This document shows, piece after piece, positions 49,161 to 58,377 of a stretch of DNA of 64,000 bases. Positions within the stretch are counted from its first letter, which is position 1. Each line of letters begins with the position of its first letter. The DNA is from Bacillus_P idriensis_A (lineage in GTDB: Bacteria; Bacillota; Bacilli; Bacillales; Bacillaceae), in NCBI RefSeq assembly GCF_050483325.1, contig NZ_JBCMYF010000025.1, positions 6,127-70,126 on the forward strand. Reading direction: 5' to 3'. The position numbers and the translations under genes are program-made. The notes under the pieces are model-generated. The model saw nothing but the letters and a program-made list of their open reading frames with translations. It ran no database searches and was not told where the DNA came from.

Positions 49161-50690
49161 TCAGCTTTCCTGAAAATGAAATACGATGTTTTTCTTCAGG
49201 ATCTTTTCTAAATTCTTTTTTTGCTTCTCTGCCTGATATTCTTCAGGACTGTAATTCTCATTACACATGACTGAACATTTTACATGTTCATCTTCTTCTT
49301 CAAGCTTCAGCGTATTGATGATATTTCTTTTTGTAGCATTTAAGCTGTACGCGAGCTTGATGATTGCGCCAAGCAGCATCATATTCCTCTGTTCTAATTT
49401 AGAGAACCAGTGTTTATAAGGCGAACCATATTGTTTGAACGCTGACTTGCTTTTAAAAGAAGCAATCAGTGCGAGCTGCAGCCTTTCCTTGTGAAGAAGA
49501 CCATCGATTGTCCGGTTGGCAATTAAATAAAAAGTATGCTGGCTGCTGGATTCAGAATCAATATATTGACCAAGATTATAAACAAATGATGCTCTTCTGA
49601 TTAAGATAATATCGGCATCTGAGCAAGAGATCAGACCTGTCTCAGCAAGGTCTTTATACAGTTTTACCGCAATCTTGGTTACATACTGAACGTGATGGAT
49701 GTCGATATCATAATCACTGAGCAGCTCATGAAAACTTTCTTCAATTACACTCGGGAATATGGCCGAGCCAGTTCCCTTCCTCAAGTCTTCATAAAAAATA
49801 CCGTCTCTAAGACCTTTTCTGCTTAAAATAAAATTGTCGGCGCGAACGATTTCGTACAGTGCTGTAAAAACATGAGCAGCCGGGATGATTGTATCTGCAC
49901 GGTCTTTTGATAATCCGTCTGCTCTTTGCAGTTCATCAAGCGTTAAAGCAGATAAAAAGTGCTGAACATCTGTCAGATTTCTATGATTCATTTCGTACAG
50001 GTGAACCCCTGCAAGCGGATATTCCTGCATGGCCTGATGAATTTGCACGATGTTCCTCGCACTCCCGCCGATAGCAATAATCGGCAATTCTTTATTTAAT
50101 AGCCATGGCAGCGTATGAAATTCCCTTGAGAGGAACTGCTTTAATTCTTCTACTTCTTTTTCAGTCGGAATTTCCTGCTTCACAAAATATTTTTTAAGGG
50201 AAAGAGCGCCAAACGGAAAACTGTGATAATGAATCAGTTTTCTATTTTCGAAGTATGTAATTTCTGTGCTTCCCCCGCCGATATCTATTGTAATTCCGCT
50301 GCTGATCTGAGTGGAATTGACAACTGCTAAAAACCCATAATACGCTTCCTCAAATTCAGACAGAATCCGGATTGAAAAATCGGTTTCTGCTTGAACCTTC
50401 GCCAAGATGGCTTCTCTATTTTCTGACTGTCTGATCGTTGCTGTGGCAACACATTTTACGTTTTTCAGATCATGATGTCTTGTCACTTCCTGAAAACTGT
50501 GAAGAGCTGAAACTAAAACCTTGATTCCTTCGTCATTTAAGAAGGAGTCATCATTTAAATAATTTCGGAGCCGTGCAGCAATTTTTACATTTTCAATTTC
50601 TTTTAAACGCTGACTTTTATCGCGCTGGTAGATAACTAGCCTCATTGTATTTGAACCAATATCGATGATGGCATATTTTTCTTTAATCAA
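49161..50690 (-). CDS. ppx: exopolyphosphatase / Ppx-GppA phosphatase family
   Basis: This 509-residue protein has the actin-like ATPase fold opening AIIDIGSNTMRLVIYQRD, ATATIRQSENRE, the second phosphate loop TIDIGGGSTEITYFEN, and IAIGGSARNIVQIHQAM. A C-terminal HD-like helical domain follows (residues 310-505). It removes phosphate from polyphosphate ends, or from pppGpp. The start is TTG at 50690 with GAGGAG 11 nt upstream, a rather long spacing. It is paired with ppk1. Confidence 0.92.
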   Translation of the reverse strand: MIKEKYAIIDIGSNTMRLVIYQRDKSQRLKEIENVKIAARLRNYLNDDSFLNDEGIKVLVSALHSFQEVTRHHDLKNVKCVATATIRQSENREAILAKVQAETDFSIRILSEFEEAYYGFLAVVNSTQISSGITIDIGGGSTEITYFENRKLIHYHSFPFGALSLKKYFVKQEIPTEKEVEELKQFLSREFHTLPWLLNKELPIIAIGGSARNIVQIHQAMQEYPLAGVHLYEMNHRNLTDVQHFLSALTLDELQRADGLSKDRADTIIPAAHVFTALYEIVRADNFILSRKGLRDGIFYEDLRKGTGSAIFPSVIEESFHELLSDYDIDIHHVQYVTKIAVKLYKDLAETGLISCSDADIILIRRASFVYNLGQYIDSESSSQHTFYLIANRTIDGLLHKERLQLALIASFKSKSAFKQYGSPYKHWFSKLEQRNMMLLGAIIKLAYSLNATKRNIINTLKLEEEDEHVKCSVMCNENYSPEEYQAEKQKKNLEKILKKNIVFHFQES

Positions 50691-50832
50691 ATTCGTTCAA
50701 CTCCTCTGAATATACAAAAAATTATATCACAGCATGCCAATTCTCATCTATTCCGGCCAGACAACAAATACTCTGTTCAGACATAAGCTGTAGAACAGAC
50801 AGTCAAAATTAAGTTAAAGCGGTGAATTGTCT

Positions 50833-51330
50833 ATGGTCCATCTAGTAAAACCAGGTGAAACTCTGAACACAATTGCACTCAATTACCGGGTCAGCCCTGC
50901 TGTTCTAATCAGAGTCAATAATCTGCCTGATCCAAATGTGCTGTTTGTCGGACAGCCAATTCTTATTCCGGGCCTGCCTGAGCCTTCATCTATCCCGTAT
51001 ACAATTTCTGTCTCAGTCGGCAAGAGAACGCTGACTCTCTATAATAGAGGACAAGTGATAAAGGTTTATCCGATTGCTGTAGGGAAAATACTGAGCGGCA
51101 CGCCCATCGGCGATTTTGTCATTGTAAACCGGGAACCTAATCCGGGCGGCCCCTTTGGAGTCCTTTGGCTGAGTCTGTCTAAAATCCATTACGGCATACA
51201 TGGCACAAATGATCCAAGCTCCATCGGCAAAGCAGTCTCTAGGGGATGTATTCGTATGCAAAACCGGGATGTACTTGAACTGGGGTCGACTGTTCCAAAC
51301 GGTACAAGGGTTACTATAAGACCGAATTAG
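50833..51330 (+). CDS. ykuD: L,D-transpeptidase YkuD with LysM domain
   Basis: This 165-residue protein has an N-terminal LysM domain (HLVKPGETLNTIALNYRVSP and LPDPNVLFVGQPILIPG) and a C-terminal YkuD catalytic domain with HGTNDPSSIGKAVSRGCIRM (His and Cys active site). It forms L,D cross-links or attaches proteins in peptidoglycan, probably the spore cortex or wall. There is no signal peptide, as in B. subtilis YkuD. The ATG at 50833 has GGTGA 7 nt upstream and gives the B. subtilis length. Confidence 0.94.
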   Translation: MVHLVKPGETLNTIALNYRVSPAVLIRVNNLPDPNVLFVGQPILIPGLPEPSSIPYTISVSVGKRTLTLYNRGQVIKVYPIAVGKILSGTPIGDFVIVNREPNPGGPFGVLWLSLSKIHYGIHGTNDPSSIGKAVSRGCIRMQNRDVLELGSTVPNGTRVTIRPN

Positions 51331-51428
51331 GAATTAGTATTTTTTTACAAAAACTTCATATTAAAATAATCTTTTTTCTATTATAATAACTACTGTGACC
51401 TATATCCTGCAAAATAAGGAGCTGCGTG

Positions 51429-52724
51429 ATGAAAATCTTTGAAAACAGAAATTTTGTGAAGCTCTTTTTTGCTGCTTTGGCATCACAAATGGGCACGACA
51501 ATCGGGAATATGGCTTTTGCCTTTTATTTGCTGGACCGATTCAGCCATCAGCCTTCTTTTGCGACAATGGCTGAGCTCATGTATTCCCTTCCGACTTTAT
51601 TTGTTTTCTTCCTGGTCGGTGTTGTAGCTGACAGATTTGACCGAAAAAAAGTAGCTGAAAATTGTGATTGGATCAGAGCTTTTCTTACAGTCTTTCTTTT
51701 TGGTTCATTATTCTTAAATTCCATCCCGCTCGTGTTTTTCTTATTATTCCTCCGGAGTGCGGTTACGAAGTTTTTTTATCCTGCAGAAGCAAGCCTTGTA
51801 CAAAGTATTTTAAACAAAGATCAATATGCCCAGGCAGCTGGTCTGAATCAGATGCTCTTCAGTATCTTCATGGTTTTTGGTGTCGGACTCGGGGCTCTGG
51901 CCTATAAAACAATTGGACTGCATGGAGCTGTAGCTGTTGATTTTTTCAGTTTTATCATCTCTGCCGTCCTGATTCGAAAATGCAAAATCCCGATGGAAGC
52001 AAGGCTTCCAAATGGAAAAATAAAATGGAAAGATTTCAGCATCGGAGCCTCTTACAGAGACTTCAAGGATGGAATCCTTTATATTGCAAGAAATAAATTA
52101 TTAGCTTCACTGATTTTCGGATTTTTTGTTTTTGGCTTTGTAAACGGAGCATTTGCCATTTTGCCGATCTTTACGATGAAGTATGAGCTGTCCCCTGATA
52201 ATTACGAGAAATATGCTTCCTACTTTGCGATTTCACTTGGAATCGGACTTCTTGCCGGAAGCGGACTCGGCACGTTCCTTTCCTCTAAAATCAAGCCGCA
52301 TCAGATGATGATTTATCCGATTTTATTGAGCGGCATTTTGATCTGCATATTAGGATTGACTGATCATACTGGCATTTTTTTAGCTGCGGTTTTTTTGATT
52401 GGGACATGCATTGGTCCTATCAATATAGCCATTGGCGGCTGGATGCCGAAAATTGTGCATCCTAAGCTGATGGGGAGGGTCAGCGGCTGGATTGATCCTC
52501 TCATGATGTTTGCACAATCGATTACCCTCGGGATGATAGCCGTCCTTTTCCCGAAAATTATCAGCAATGTGGAGTATCTCTATTACGGAATGGCGACTGT
52601 TATTCTTCTCGTCTTCCTTTTTTACGCACTGACCCTCCCGAAGCTGAGCCGGGAGCTTGAGTATTCGCAAGCTAAAAGACCGCGCCTCGCTTCAAACAGG
52701 AAAGGACAAGTTCATATCTCTTAA
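51429..52724 (+). CDS. ykuC: MFS transporter YkuC
   Basis: This 431-residue protein has 12 membrane segments. It starts FENRNFVKLFFAALASQMG, carries the MFS motif A as GVVADRFDRKKVAENCDW, and contains FLRSAVTKFFYPAEASLVQ. It belongs to the DHA3-like group, whose members include macrolide exporters; substrate unknown. The ATG at 51429 has AGGAG 7 nt upstream. It follows ykuD by 98 nt with its own promoter likely in between (TTTTTTCTATTATAATAACT at 51371-51390). Confidence 0.9.
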   Translation: MKIFENRNFVKLFFAALASQMGTTIGNMAFAFYLLDRFSHQPSFATMAELMYSLPTLFVFFLVGVVADRFDRKKVAENCDWIRAFLTVFLFGSLFLNSIPLVFFLLFLRSAVTKFFYPAEASLVQSILNKDQYAQAAGLNQMLFSIFMVFGVGLGALAYKTIGLHGAVAVDFFSFIISAVLIRKCKIPMEARLPNGKIKWKDFSIGASYRDFKDGILYIARNKLLASLIFGFFVFGFVNGAFAILPIFTMKYELSPDNYEKYASYFAISLGIGLLAGSGLGTFLSSKIKPHQMMIYPILLSGILICILGLTDHTGIFLAAVFLIGTCIGPINIAIGGWMPKIVHPKLMGRVSGWIDPLMMFAQSITLGMIAVLFPKIISNVEYLYYGMATVILLVFLFYALTLPKLSRELEYSQAKRPRLASNRKGQVHIS

Positions 52725-52734
52725 CCGCCATTAT

Positions 52735-52836
52735 GAAAAACACAAGCGCCTGTTTAGCTCCGAAAGCCAGATGGCTGAGGAGCCTATGTGATTCCGATCG
52801 CCGCCAAAGCGGAAATTTCTATACATTCTTATCTCT
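52735..52836 (+). repeat. intergenic hairpin repeat, shortened long-tailed copy
   Basis: CACAAGCGCCTGTTTAGCTCC, GAAAGCCAGATGGCTGAGGAG (the central hairpin is replaced by a short AGCC/GGCT stem), then ATTCCGATCGCCGCC and a tail ATTTCTATACATTCTTATCTC. AGCTCC pairs with GAGGAGC. It is directly followed by a terminator. Confidence 0.78.
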
Positions 52837-52864
52837 AAAAAAGACAGCACCAGCTGTCTTTTTT
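52837..52864 (+). terminator. terminator after ykuC
   Basis: AAAAGACAGC-ACCA-GCTGTCTTTT (10-bp perfect stem) with T tract. Confidence 0.88.
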
Positions 52865-52950
52865 GCTTCCCCACCTTTACCTTTTTCAGCAATAACCTGT
52901 TAAATTTCCGGATAAATGGCCGATATAATAGAAGAAGTCTGAATTTAAGG

Positions 52951-54471
52951 TTGTGGCACTGTTTGAACACATATAAAGATTTCTTAAAAAAACTCCTGAT
53001 TAATTATTTTATTGGATCTTTCATAGCTGTCTTTGGAATCGGCTCTTTATTCATGTTTTCCACTCTAGTCATCTCTGTTCTTGAAATAGGGATTCTGCTG
53101 CTTATATTATGTATATCCATTGTTTGCATGGGGCTTTGTGAATGGTATTCCTTCAAAAAGCATATAGATCCGATCAAGCGGGTATTCAAAAATGGCGATT
53201 TATCCATTGAAGCCATCGAAAATGCATTCAGACAAACACATCGCTTTCCATTACTTACGGTTTACCGGATTTTCGGACCCCATTTGTTCGGTCTATCAAT
53301 CCCCGCCGTCTTAATAGCAGCAGTGTTTATCAAGTTTGGTTTGCTCAGTCTTCCGCTTTACTATATTCTTCTGGCCTCAGTGGGTGCAGTCCTTATTGCC
53401 GGAATGCACAGCATCATCGAGTTTTTCTTATCATCAAAAGCCGTTAAACCGATGCTGATCGATCTTCGCAATAAAGCACTGATGCTTCACGGGGCAGATT
53501 TAACCGCAGAAGCGGAAATCCATATATCCATTCAGCAGAAGGTGCTGTACAGCGCGATTTATATCGGGGTTTTTCCCCTCCTCTTATTTACATTGGCTAC
53601 ACAAATTCGCTTTCAGGAAAATGCCGTTCCCCTTTTATCTGAATATTGGAGCTGGGCTATTTTAATCCTAATGGTGTCTGTCATTTTCGCAGTGTCGGGT
53701 GCATTCTTATTGTTTAAAAATATTTCGGAACCGATTGAAAAACTGCAGGATGGTATGTCAGAAGTTGAGCAGGGGATCCTTTCCTACAGAAATGAAGTGT
53801 ATTCTGATGAATTTTCAAAATTGATAGCAGGCTTTAATAAAATGATCCGGGGGCTTAGAGAACGAGACCAAATTAACAGTCAGCTGCTTGAAAGCCTGTA
53901 TACTACGCTTGCACTTGCACTCGATGCAAGAGATCCTTATACATCCGGCCATTCAGTCCGTGTAGCGGAGTATTCCGTATTAATAGGCAGAGAAGCAGGA
54001 TTAAGTGAAGAAAGCCTTGACACCCTCCGCAAATCCGCGCTGCTTCACGATATAGGCAAAATCGGCATTAGGGACAGCATTTTGCTGAAGGAAGGACGGC
54101 TGACACACTCGGAATTCGAAGAAATAAAAAAGCATCCGGTCATTGGTGCAGGCATCTTATCAAATGTGCAGCCGGGCGAAATGATGGAGCCGCTCATCCC
54201 CGGCGTGAAGTCTCATCATGAACGCTATGACGGCAAAGGTTATCCTGAAGGGCTGTCGGGCGATGATATTCCTTTATACGGCAGAATAATGGCGGTTGCC
54301 GATGCCTATGATGCCATGACATCAGACCGCCCCTACAGACGGGGGATGACAGCTGAAAAAGCGCTGTCCATCATCAAGGAAGGGAAAGGCACCCAGTGGG
54401 ATCCGGTGTTTGCAGAACTATTCCTGAATGTTATGAACAGCCAAAACACGGAAGAATCAAAAACAGTATAA
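52951..54471 (+). CDS. membrane-bound HD-GYP domain c-di-GMP phosphodiesterase
   Basis: This protein of about 506 residues has two membrane segments near the N-terminus, more around residues 110-155 and 195-255, a HAMP-like linker (NISEPIEKLQDGMSEVEQGI) and a C-terminal HD-GYP domain. The catalytic parts are ALDARDPYTSGHSVRVAEYS, LLHDIGKIGIRD, SHHERYDGKGYPEGLSG and DAYDAMTSDRPYR. The HHE-GYP pair is intact, so c-di-GMP hydrolysis is likely. The start is uncertain: TTG at 52951 touches AAGG, and TTG at 52963 is an alternative. No B. subtilis counterpart at this place is known to me. Confidence 0.9.
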   Translation: MWHCLNTYKDFLKKLLINYFIGSFIAVFGIGSLFMFSTLVISVLEIGILLLILCISIVCMGLCEWYSFKKHIDPIKRVFKNGDLSIEAIENAFRQTHRFPLLTVYRIFGPHLFGLSIPAVLIAAVFIKFGLLSLPLYYILLASVGAVLIAGMHSIIEFFLSSKAVKPMLIDLRNKALMLHGADLTAEAEIHISIQQKVLYSAIYIGVFPLLLFTLATQIRFQENAVPLLSEYWSWAILILMVSVIFAVSGAFLLFKNISEPIEKLQDGMSEVEQGILSYRNEVYSDEFSKLIAGFNKMIRGLRERDQINSQLLESLYTTLALALDARDPYTSGHSVRVAEYSVLIGREAGLSEESLDTLRKSALLHDIGKIGIRDSILLKEGRLTHSEFEEIKKHPVIGAGILSNVQPGEMMEPLIPGVKSHHERYDGKGYPEGLSGDDIPLYGRIMAVADAYDAMTSDRPYRRGMTAEKALSIIKEGKGTQWDPVFAELFLNVMNSQNTEESKTV

Positions 54472-54622
54472 GCGGGAGACAACCGCTTATCCTGTTATAT
54501 CTTATCCATTTCATGTTTATGAACTCTTTCCAGTACATTTGCTTTTTTTCGAATAAGTTGCATTTTACACATGAAAACGTATAATTTAGAATAAGCATAA
54601 AAACAAAAAAAGGAGAGAAAGA

Positions 54623-55093
54623 ATGGACGATCATAATCGAAACCAGCCATTGAAGCCAACAACTGAAAATATTGCCAGAGCGATCTATATTGTGAACCGC
54701 CATGCAAAAACAGCTCCGGATCCTAAGTTTTTATATACGCTTAAAAAACGTGCACTTCATAAACTGATGACTGAGGGAAAGGCAAAAAAGGAAGGTCTCC
54801 ACTTTTCCAATAATCCAAGAAACAGCAAACAGCAATCAGATGTCCTTGTCTCTGCAGGAGAATATTATTTTCATATGCCTCCCACAAAAGAAGACTTCGA
54901 AAACCTCCCACATCTTGGTTCACTGAATCAAACGTACCGGAACCCAAAAATTCATTTATCATTAGCAAAAGCTAAAGCGCTGCTGCAGCAGTATGTTGGC
55001 ATAAGGGAATCAACGCCTGCTGGATCAGCTCCTAAAAAACCTTCTCCTACATACAAAAAACCAGTCTTTAAACGTTTAGGCGAAAGCTACTGA
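54623..55093 (+). CDS. ykyB: YkyB family protein
   Basis: This 156-residue basic protein has NIARAIYIVNRHAKTAPDPK, FLYTLKKRALHKLMTEGKAK, KKEGLHFSNNPRNSKQQSDV and PPTKEDFENLPHLGSLNQTY, as in the YkyB family, with a Pro/Lys-rich tail. Function unknown. AAAGGAGAG lies 5-8 nt before the ATG. Its position next to cheV and ykuC matches B. subtilis, except that an HD-domain gene has been inserted between it and cheV. A weak hairpin (54470-54488) precedes it. Confidence 0.9.
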   Translation: MDDHNRNQPLKPTTENIARAIYIVNRHAKTAPDPKFLYTLKKRALHKLMTEGKAKKEGLHFSNNPRNSKQQSDVLVSAGEYYFHMPPTKEDFENLPHLGSLNQTYRNPKIHLSLAKAKALLQQYVGIRESTPAGSAPKKPSPTYKKPVFKRLGESY

Positions 55094-55103
55094 CCGTTGT
55101 AAA

Positions 55104-55137
55104 TAAGAGCATGATCCATCTCCGGATCATGCTCTTA
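55104..55137. terminator. bidirectional terminator between ykyB and the HD hydrolase gene
   Basis: AAGAGCATGATCC-loop-GGATCATGCTCTT, a 13-bp perfect stem between convergent genes. Confidence 0.9.
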
Positions 55138-55145
55138 TTATCTGT

Positions 55146-55709
55146 CTATTTTCTGAAAAACTCCTCAACCAGACGTTTGTACACAAAGAAAAAACTTGGA
55201 ATCTCTTTAGGTTCAATGTTCATAAAAAGATTTTCAGCAATTGAACGATAATACCATGCCTGTTTGTCTTTGCCGCGGTTAAACATTCTCCAGATATCAT
55301 CTCCATGCTTCCTGTGTTCCTTCAATAGGCTTTCCAGGTTATCCAGTTTATCAGCAGCTAAAACCGCTTTTTCCTCAATACCGGCAGACTGGACTGATTG
55401 TATGGTATGCTGCTTTCTTTCTTCCCACGGCAGTGATTTATCTTCGGTATTAAAAGCAACAAGAGACGCAACATCCGCACCAAATAACTCATTTATTTGC
55501 TGTGGTGAAGTTTCCGTATCCTCCACGGCATCGTGCAAGAATCCAGCTGCAACAACTTCTTCTCTGAAACCAGCTTTGAAGAGAATGAGCGCTGTGTTCT
55601 CCACATGTGTGAAGTACGGCCCTCCGTTAAGTCTCCGGACCTGCCCTTCATGAGCGGCTTCTGCAAATTGTTTTGCTCTATCTATCAAATTTATGTTGAT
55701 CACCTGCAA
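55146..55709 (-). CDS. HD-domain hydrolase, SpoT/small alarmone hydrolase-like
   Basis: This 187-residue single-domain protein has the (p)ppGpp hydrolase pattern: AKQFAEAAHEGQVRRLNGGP, YFTHVENTALIL (metal His), AGFLHDAVEDTETSPQQI (HD and ED) and AADKLDNLESLLKEH (distal Asp). No synthetase, TGS or ACT domain is present, so it is a stand-alone hydrolase-like enzyme. (p)ppGpp hydrolysis is likely but unproven; relatives act on other nucleotides. It lies directly downstream of cheV, 3 nt from its stop, so the two are cotranscribed. Confidence 0.85.
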   Translation of the reverse strand: MQVININLIDRAKQFAEAAHEGQVRRLNGGPYFTHVENTALILFKAGFREEVVAAGFLHDAVEDTETSPQQINELFGADVASLVAFNTEDKSLPWEERKQHTIQSVQSAGIEEKAVLAADKLDNLESLLKEHRKHGDDIWRMFNRGKDKQAWYYRSIAENLFMNIEPKEIPSFFFVYKRLVEEFFRK

Positions 55710-55712
55710 TTT

Positions 55713-56615
55713 TCAAAGAATAAATTGATCAATAATAGTAATCAGTTCAGCAATTTCAGGTTTGCTGACTTGTGCATCAGCACCTACTTTTTGACCTTTA
55801 TGTTTCAAGTCGTTTGTGATTAAAGACGAAAAAATAATGACCGGCAGTACGGCGAGCTTATTATTTTCTTTCAATCGTTTCGTTAAATGATGCCCGTCCA
55901 TTTGCGGCATTTCAATATCGGTAATCACAAGCTGAACTTCATCTTTCACTTCCTTGCCCTCTTCAGACAATGCATACAAATACTCATATGCATCTTTCCC
56001 ATTTTCAAAAAACTCGAGATTCACAAAGCCTGCCTCTTGCAAGGTATCATGAAGAAGCCCTCTCAGTAAAGGAGAATCCTCTGCAATCACAATTCTTTTT
56101 TCTGAACGTTCCCGTTTCCCCATTTTTTTCACTTGATCAATATGAATACCTGATTCGGGATTCAATTCCACCATCATTTTCTCAAAATCAGGCAGCAGAA
56201 TCATCTCGCCCATCCATTTCACAACACCTGTTATTTGACTTTCAAGTCCCTGATAAAGCCTTGATGGCTTTTCGATTAAACTCCATGAAATCCGGTGAAT
56301 TTGTGTCACACTGTGAACATGAAAGATGACTTTTTGCTGATTAAACTCGGTCACAATCAGCTTATCTGACTGCGGATTTTCACTTTGACCAAGTCCAAGA
56401 GCTTTTGCTGCATCGACGACTGGCAGTACTTCTCCCCTAAGCTCAGTGATCCCTTCCACATTTGGATGGGCATGTGGAACCTTTGTGATGCTTTGGAGCT
56501 GAATAATTTCTTTTACTTTTATCACATTAATGCCAAATTTCAGCCCAGCAACTGTAAATTCGACGATTTCTAGTTCATTTGTTCCGCTTTCTAATAAAAT
56601 TTCGGTTTGCTGCAT
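55713..56615 (-). CDS. cheV: chemotaxis coupling/response-regulator protein CheV
   Basis: This 300-residue protein has an N-terminal CheW domain (EIVEFTVAGLKFGINVIKVK, then PHAHPNVEGITELRGEVLPV) and a C-terminal receiver domain (IVIAEDSPLLRGLLHDTLQE with the acidic pocket, VITDIEMPQMDGHHLT with the phosphorylated Asp, IIFSSLITNDLKHKG and the Lys in VSKPEIAE). It couples receptors to CheA and takes part in adaptation. The ATG at 56615 gives the expected length. A SigD-like -10 element lies about 42 nt upstream. Confidence 0.95.
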   Translation of the reverse strand: MQQTEILLESGTNELEIVEFTVAGLKFGINVIKVKEIIQLQSITKVPHAHPNVEGITELRGEVLPVVDAAKALGLGQSENPQSDKLIVTEFNQQKVIFHVHSVTQIHRISWSLIEKPSRLYQGLESQITGVVKWMGEMILLPDFEKMMVELNPESGIHIDQVKKMGKRERSEKRIVIAEDSPLLRGLLHDTLQEAGFVNLEFFENGKDAYEYLYALSEEGKEVKDEVQLVITDIEMPQMDGHHLTKRLKENNKLAVLPVIIFSSLITNDLKHKGQKVGADAQVSKPEIAELITIIDQFIL

Positions 56616-56656
56616 TGTATTCTTCCTCTCTCCGTAAAAAATAACCATATAAGCTT

Positions 56657-56679
56657 ATTATCGGACTGTCTCCTTTTTT
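56657..56679 (-). promoter_or_regulatory. SigD-like promoter of cheV
   Basis: On the minus strand TCCGATAA (56664-56657) resembles the SigD -10 element GCCGATAT. A TAAA lies upstream, but only 11 nt away instead of 14-16. Expected from B. subtilis cheV, but imperfect here. Confidence 0.4.
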
Positions 56680-56695
56680 ATAAAGGAAACAAGAT

Positions 56696-56725
56696 AAAAA
56701 GCTTGAGACGGCTCTCAAGCTTTTT
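56696..56725. terminator. bidirectional terminator upstream of cheV
   Basis: AAAAAGCTTGAGA-CGGC-TCTCAAGCTTTTT, a 13-bp perfect stem. It ends the MFS gene transcript coming from the right. Confidence 0.88.
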
Positions 56726-56827
56726 ATTAGAGGCAGTGTTTGGCGGCTCATCTGCATGGCTGCAGAGAAAAGGGTCCTTGCAATGGAAGATCCCAAAGAA
56801 TCTCACCCGGCATTAATAATGGTACAG

Positions 56828-58147
56828 CTATTTATTATCATGCGGGACAAATGAATGAACAATCAGCCCTATCAAAGCAAGGACCATTAGAGATCCGATG
56901 GCAATCCTGCTTGCGATATCGCCGTAATCTGCCAGCACAAGCGTAATCGTCCCGTACAAGAGCGGTCCAGCAATAGATGAGACTTTGCCGGAAAAAGCAA
57001 AAAGTCCAAAAAACTGACCTCTCTTCTCTTTTGGAGTCAATTCAACTATAAAAGTTCTGGATGTAACCCACATTGCACCAAGGGAGACACCAAATAAACT
57101 GCCCGCAATCCAGAACATCTGCGGATTGACAGCAAATGCTGCAAATGCAAGAGCAATTAGAAGAATAACGGCCACAAGTGTAATGCTTCTTTTCGTCCCG
57201 ATTGACTTTGTAATGTACCCAAAAACAAAAGAACCTGCGATGCTTGCAACTGTAGAGACGAGATATAGAAGGATAAACTCGCCTGTTGAAAATCCGACAA
57301 TGGCCTTTGAATAAATAGCCATCATCGCTATCGCTGTAGCAATCGCATCGTTTAAAAAGAAGTAAGCAATCATGAACAGAAATGCCGCCCTATGTGTTCG
57401 CATATCTTTAAATGTTTGATAAATTTCCTTATAGCCGCTAAGAAATGATGACTTTTTCTGACCCTGCAAAACCTGCTCTTCTTTTACAAAAAGAAATAAT
57501 GGCACCGAAAATAGGAGAAACAGCAGTGCTGTCGGAATAAAAGCATGATGATAACCGGAATCTCCAATTAAAGGATACACCGTTAATCCAACCAGCGTCC
57601 CTACATAACCAACCGCGACTCCAAAACCTGAAATTAAAGGAATTTCTTTCTGTGTTCCAAGATCCGATATCATTGAATCGTAGAAAATCAAACTGGAATG
57701 GTAAAAAAATTTCGCAATGATAAACAGCAAAATGACAAACACTAATGCCAGGGGAAGGCCAAATACGGTTTGGGAAAAACGTGTCATAGCAAAGACGCCC
57801 ATTAATATGGTGCAGGCAACAGTTATAAGGGTAAATGGAAGAATATATCGTTTTTTTCTGCCAGATCTGTCAATCATCACGCCGAACAGCGGTGAAAAAA
57901 GAACAAGGAAAAAGCTTGCAGCAGCATTGGCATATGAGATAAATGTGCTTGCTATTTGATCCAGTCGTTCGTTTTCACCAATCACTTCCTGCAAATAAAA
58001 AGGAAAAAAGATGGTCGTAATGTTGGAAGAAAAAATGGTGTTGGCAAAATCATAAAGCGCCCATGACAGGATCGGAAGGGAAAAATAAAGATGCCATGCT
58101 CTCTGCTGTTTTTTTAACACATCCGGCTGTTGATCTAATTGCGCCAT
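56828..58147 (-). CDS. MFS transporter, Atg22/UMF22-like
   Basis: This 439-residue protein has 12 membrane segments. LSWALYDFANTIFSSNITTI near the N-terminus is the mark of the Atg22-like family, with LFSPLFGVMIDRSGRKKRYI (motif A) and GALWVTSRTF-like SLGAMWVTSRTFIVELTP. Relatives in fungi export amino acids from vacuoles; the bacterial substrate is unknown. ATG start at 58147 with GGGGGAA upstream. Monocistronic. Confidence 0.88.
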   Translation of the reverse strand: MAQLDQQPDVLKKQQRAWHLYFSLPILSWALYDFANTIFSSNITTIFFPFYLQEVIGENERLDQIASTFISYANAAASFFLVLFSPLFGVMIDRSGRKKRYILPFTLITVACTILMGVFAMTRFSQTVFGLPLALVFVILLFIIAKFFYHSSLIFYDSMISDLGTQKEIPLISGFGVAVGYVGTLVGLTVYPLIGDSGYHHAFIPTALLFLLFSVPLFLFVKEEQVLQGQKKSSFLSGYKEIYQTFKDMRTHRAAFLFMIAYFFLNDAIATAIAMMAIYSKAIVGFSTGEFILLYLVSTVASIAGSFVFGYITKSIGTKRSITLVAVILLIALAFAAFAVNPQMFWIAGSLFGVSLGAMWVTSRTFIVELTPKEKRGQFFGLFAFSGKVSSIAGPLLYGTITLVLADYGDIASRIAIGSLMVLALIGLIVHSFVPHDNK

Positions 58148-58298
58148 ACAAGTTCCCCCATACTTTATTTAGTTTTATTCCCATATAAATTCTTTGCCTG
58201 AACTGAAACTCCCTGCTTATTTACAAATATTTAACATGCAGGGCAGATATAGCCTAAAAATAACAAATAAAGATAATGCACAAAGTTCCCCGGCTTGA

Positions 58299-58332
58299 TA
58301 TAATGCTATATGTGAATCGGCTTTTGCCGATT
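58299..58332 (+). promoter_or_regulatory. promoter -10 and leader hairpin of the purine permease gene
   Basis: TATAAT at 58299-58304 is a perfect -10, and a -35-like TGCACA lies upstream. The leader then folds AATCGGC-TTTT-GCCGATT (58315-58332). The leader lacks the conserved core sequences of the guanine riboswitch, so another control, if any, is in use. Confidence 0.5.
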
Positions 58333-58377
58333 GTACGGGTTGGGTCGAGGGTTACTTTACAAGGAAGGTTTTAAAAA

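Noticed and set aside
58300..58377. Possible purine riboswitch before the NCS2 permease
   Set aside because: The leader has one hairpin only (AATCGGC/GCCGATT). The conserved core and loop sequences of the guanine/adenine riboswitch are absent, and the leader is too short.
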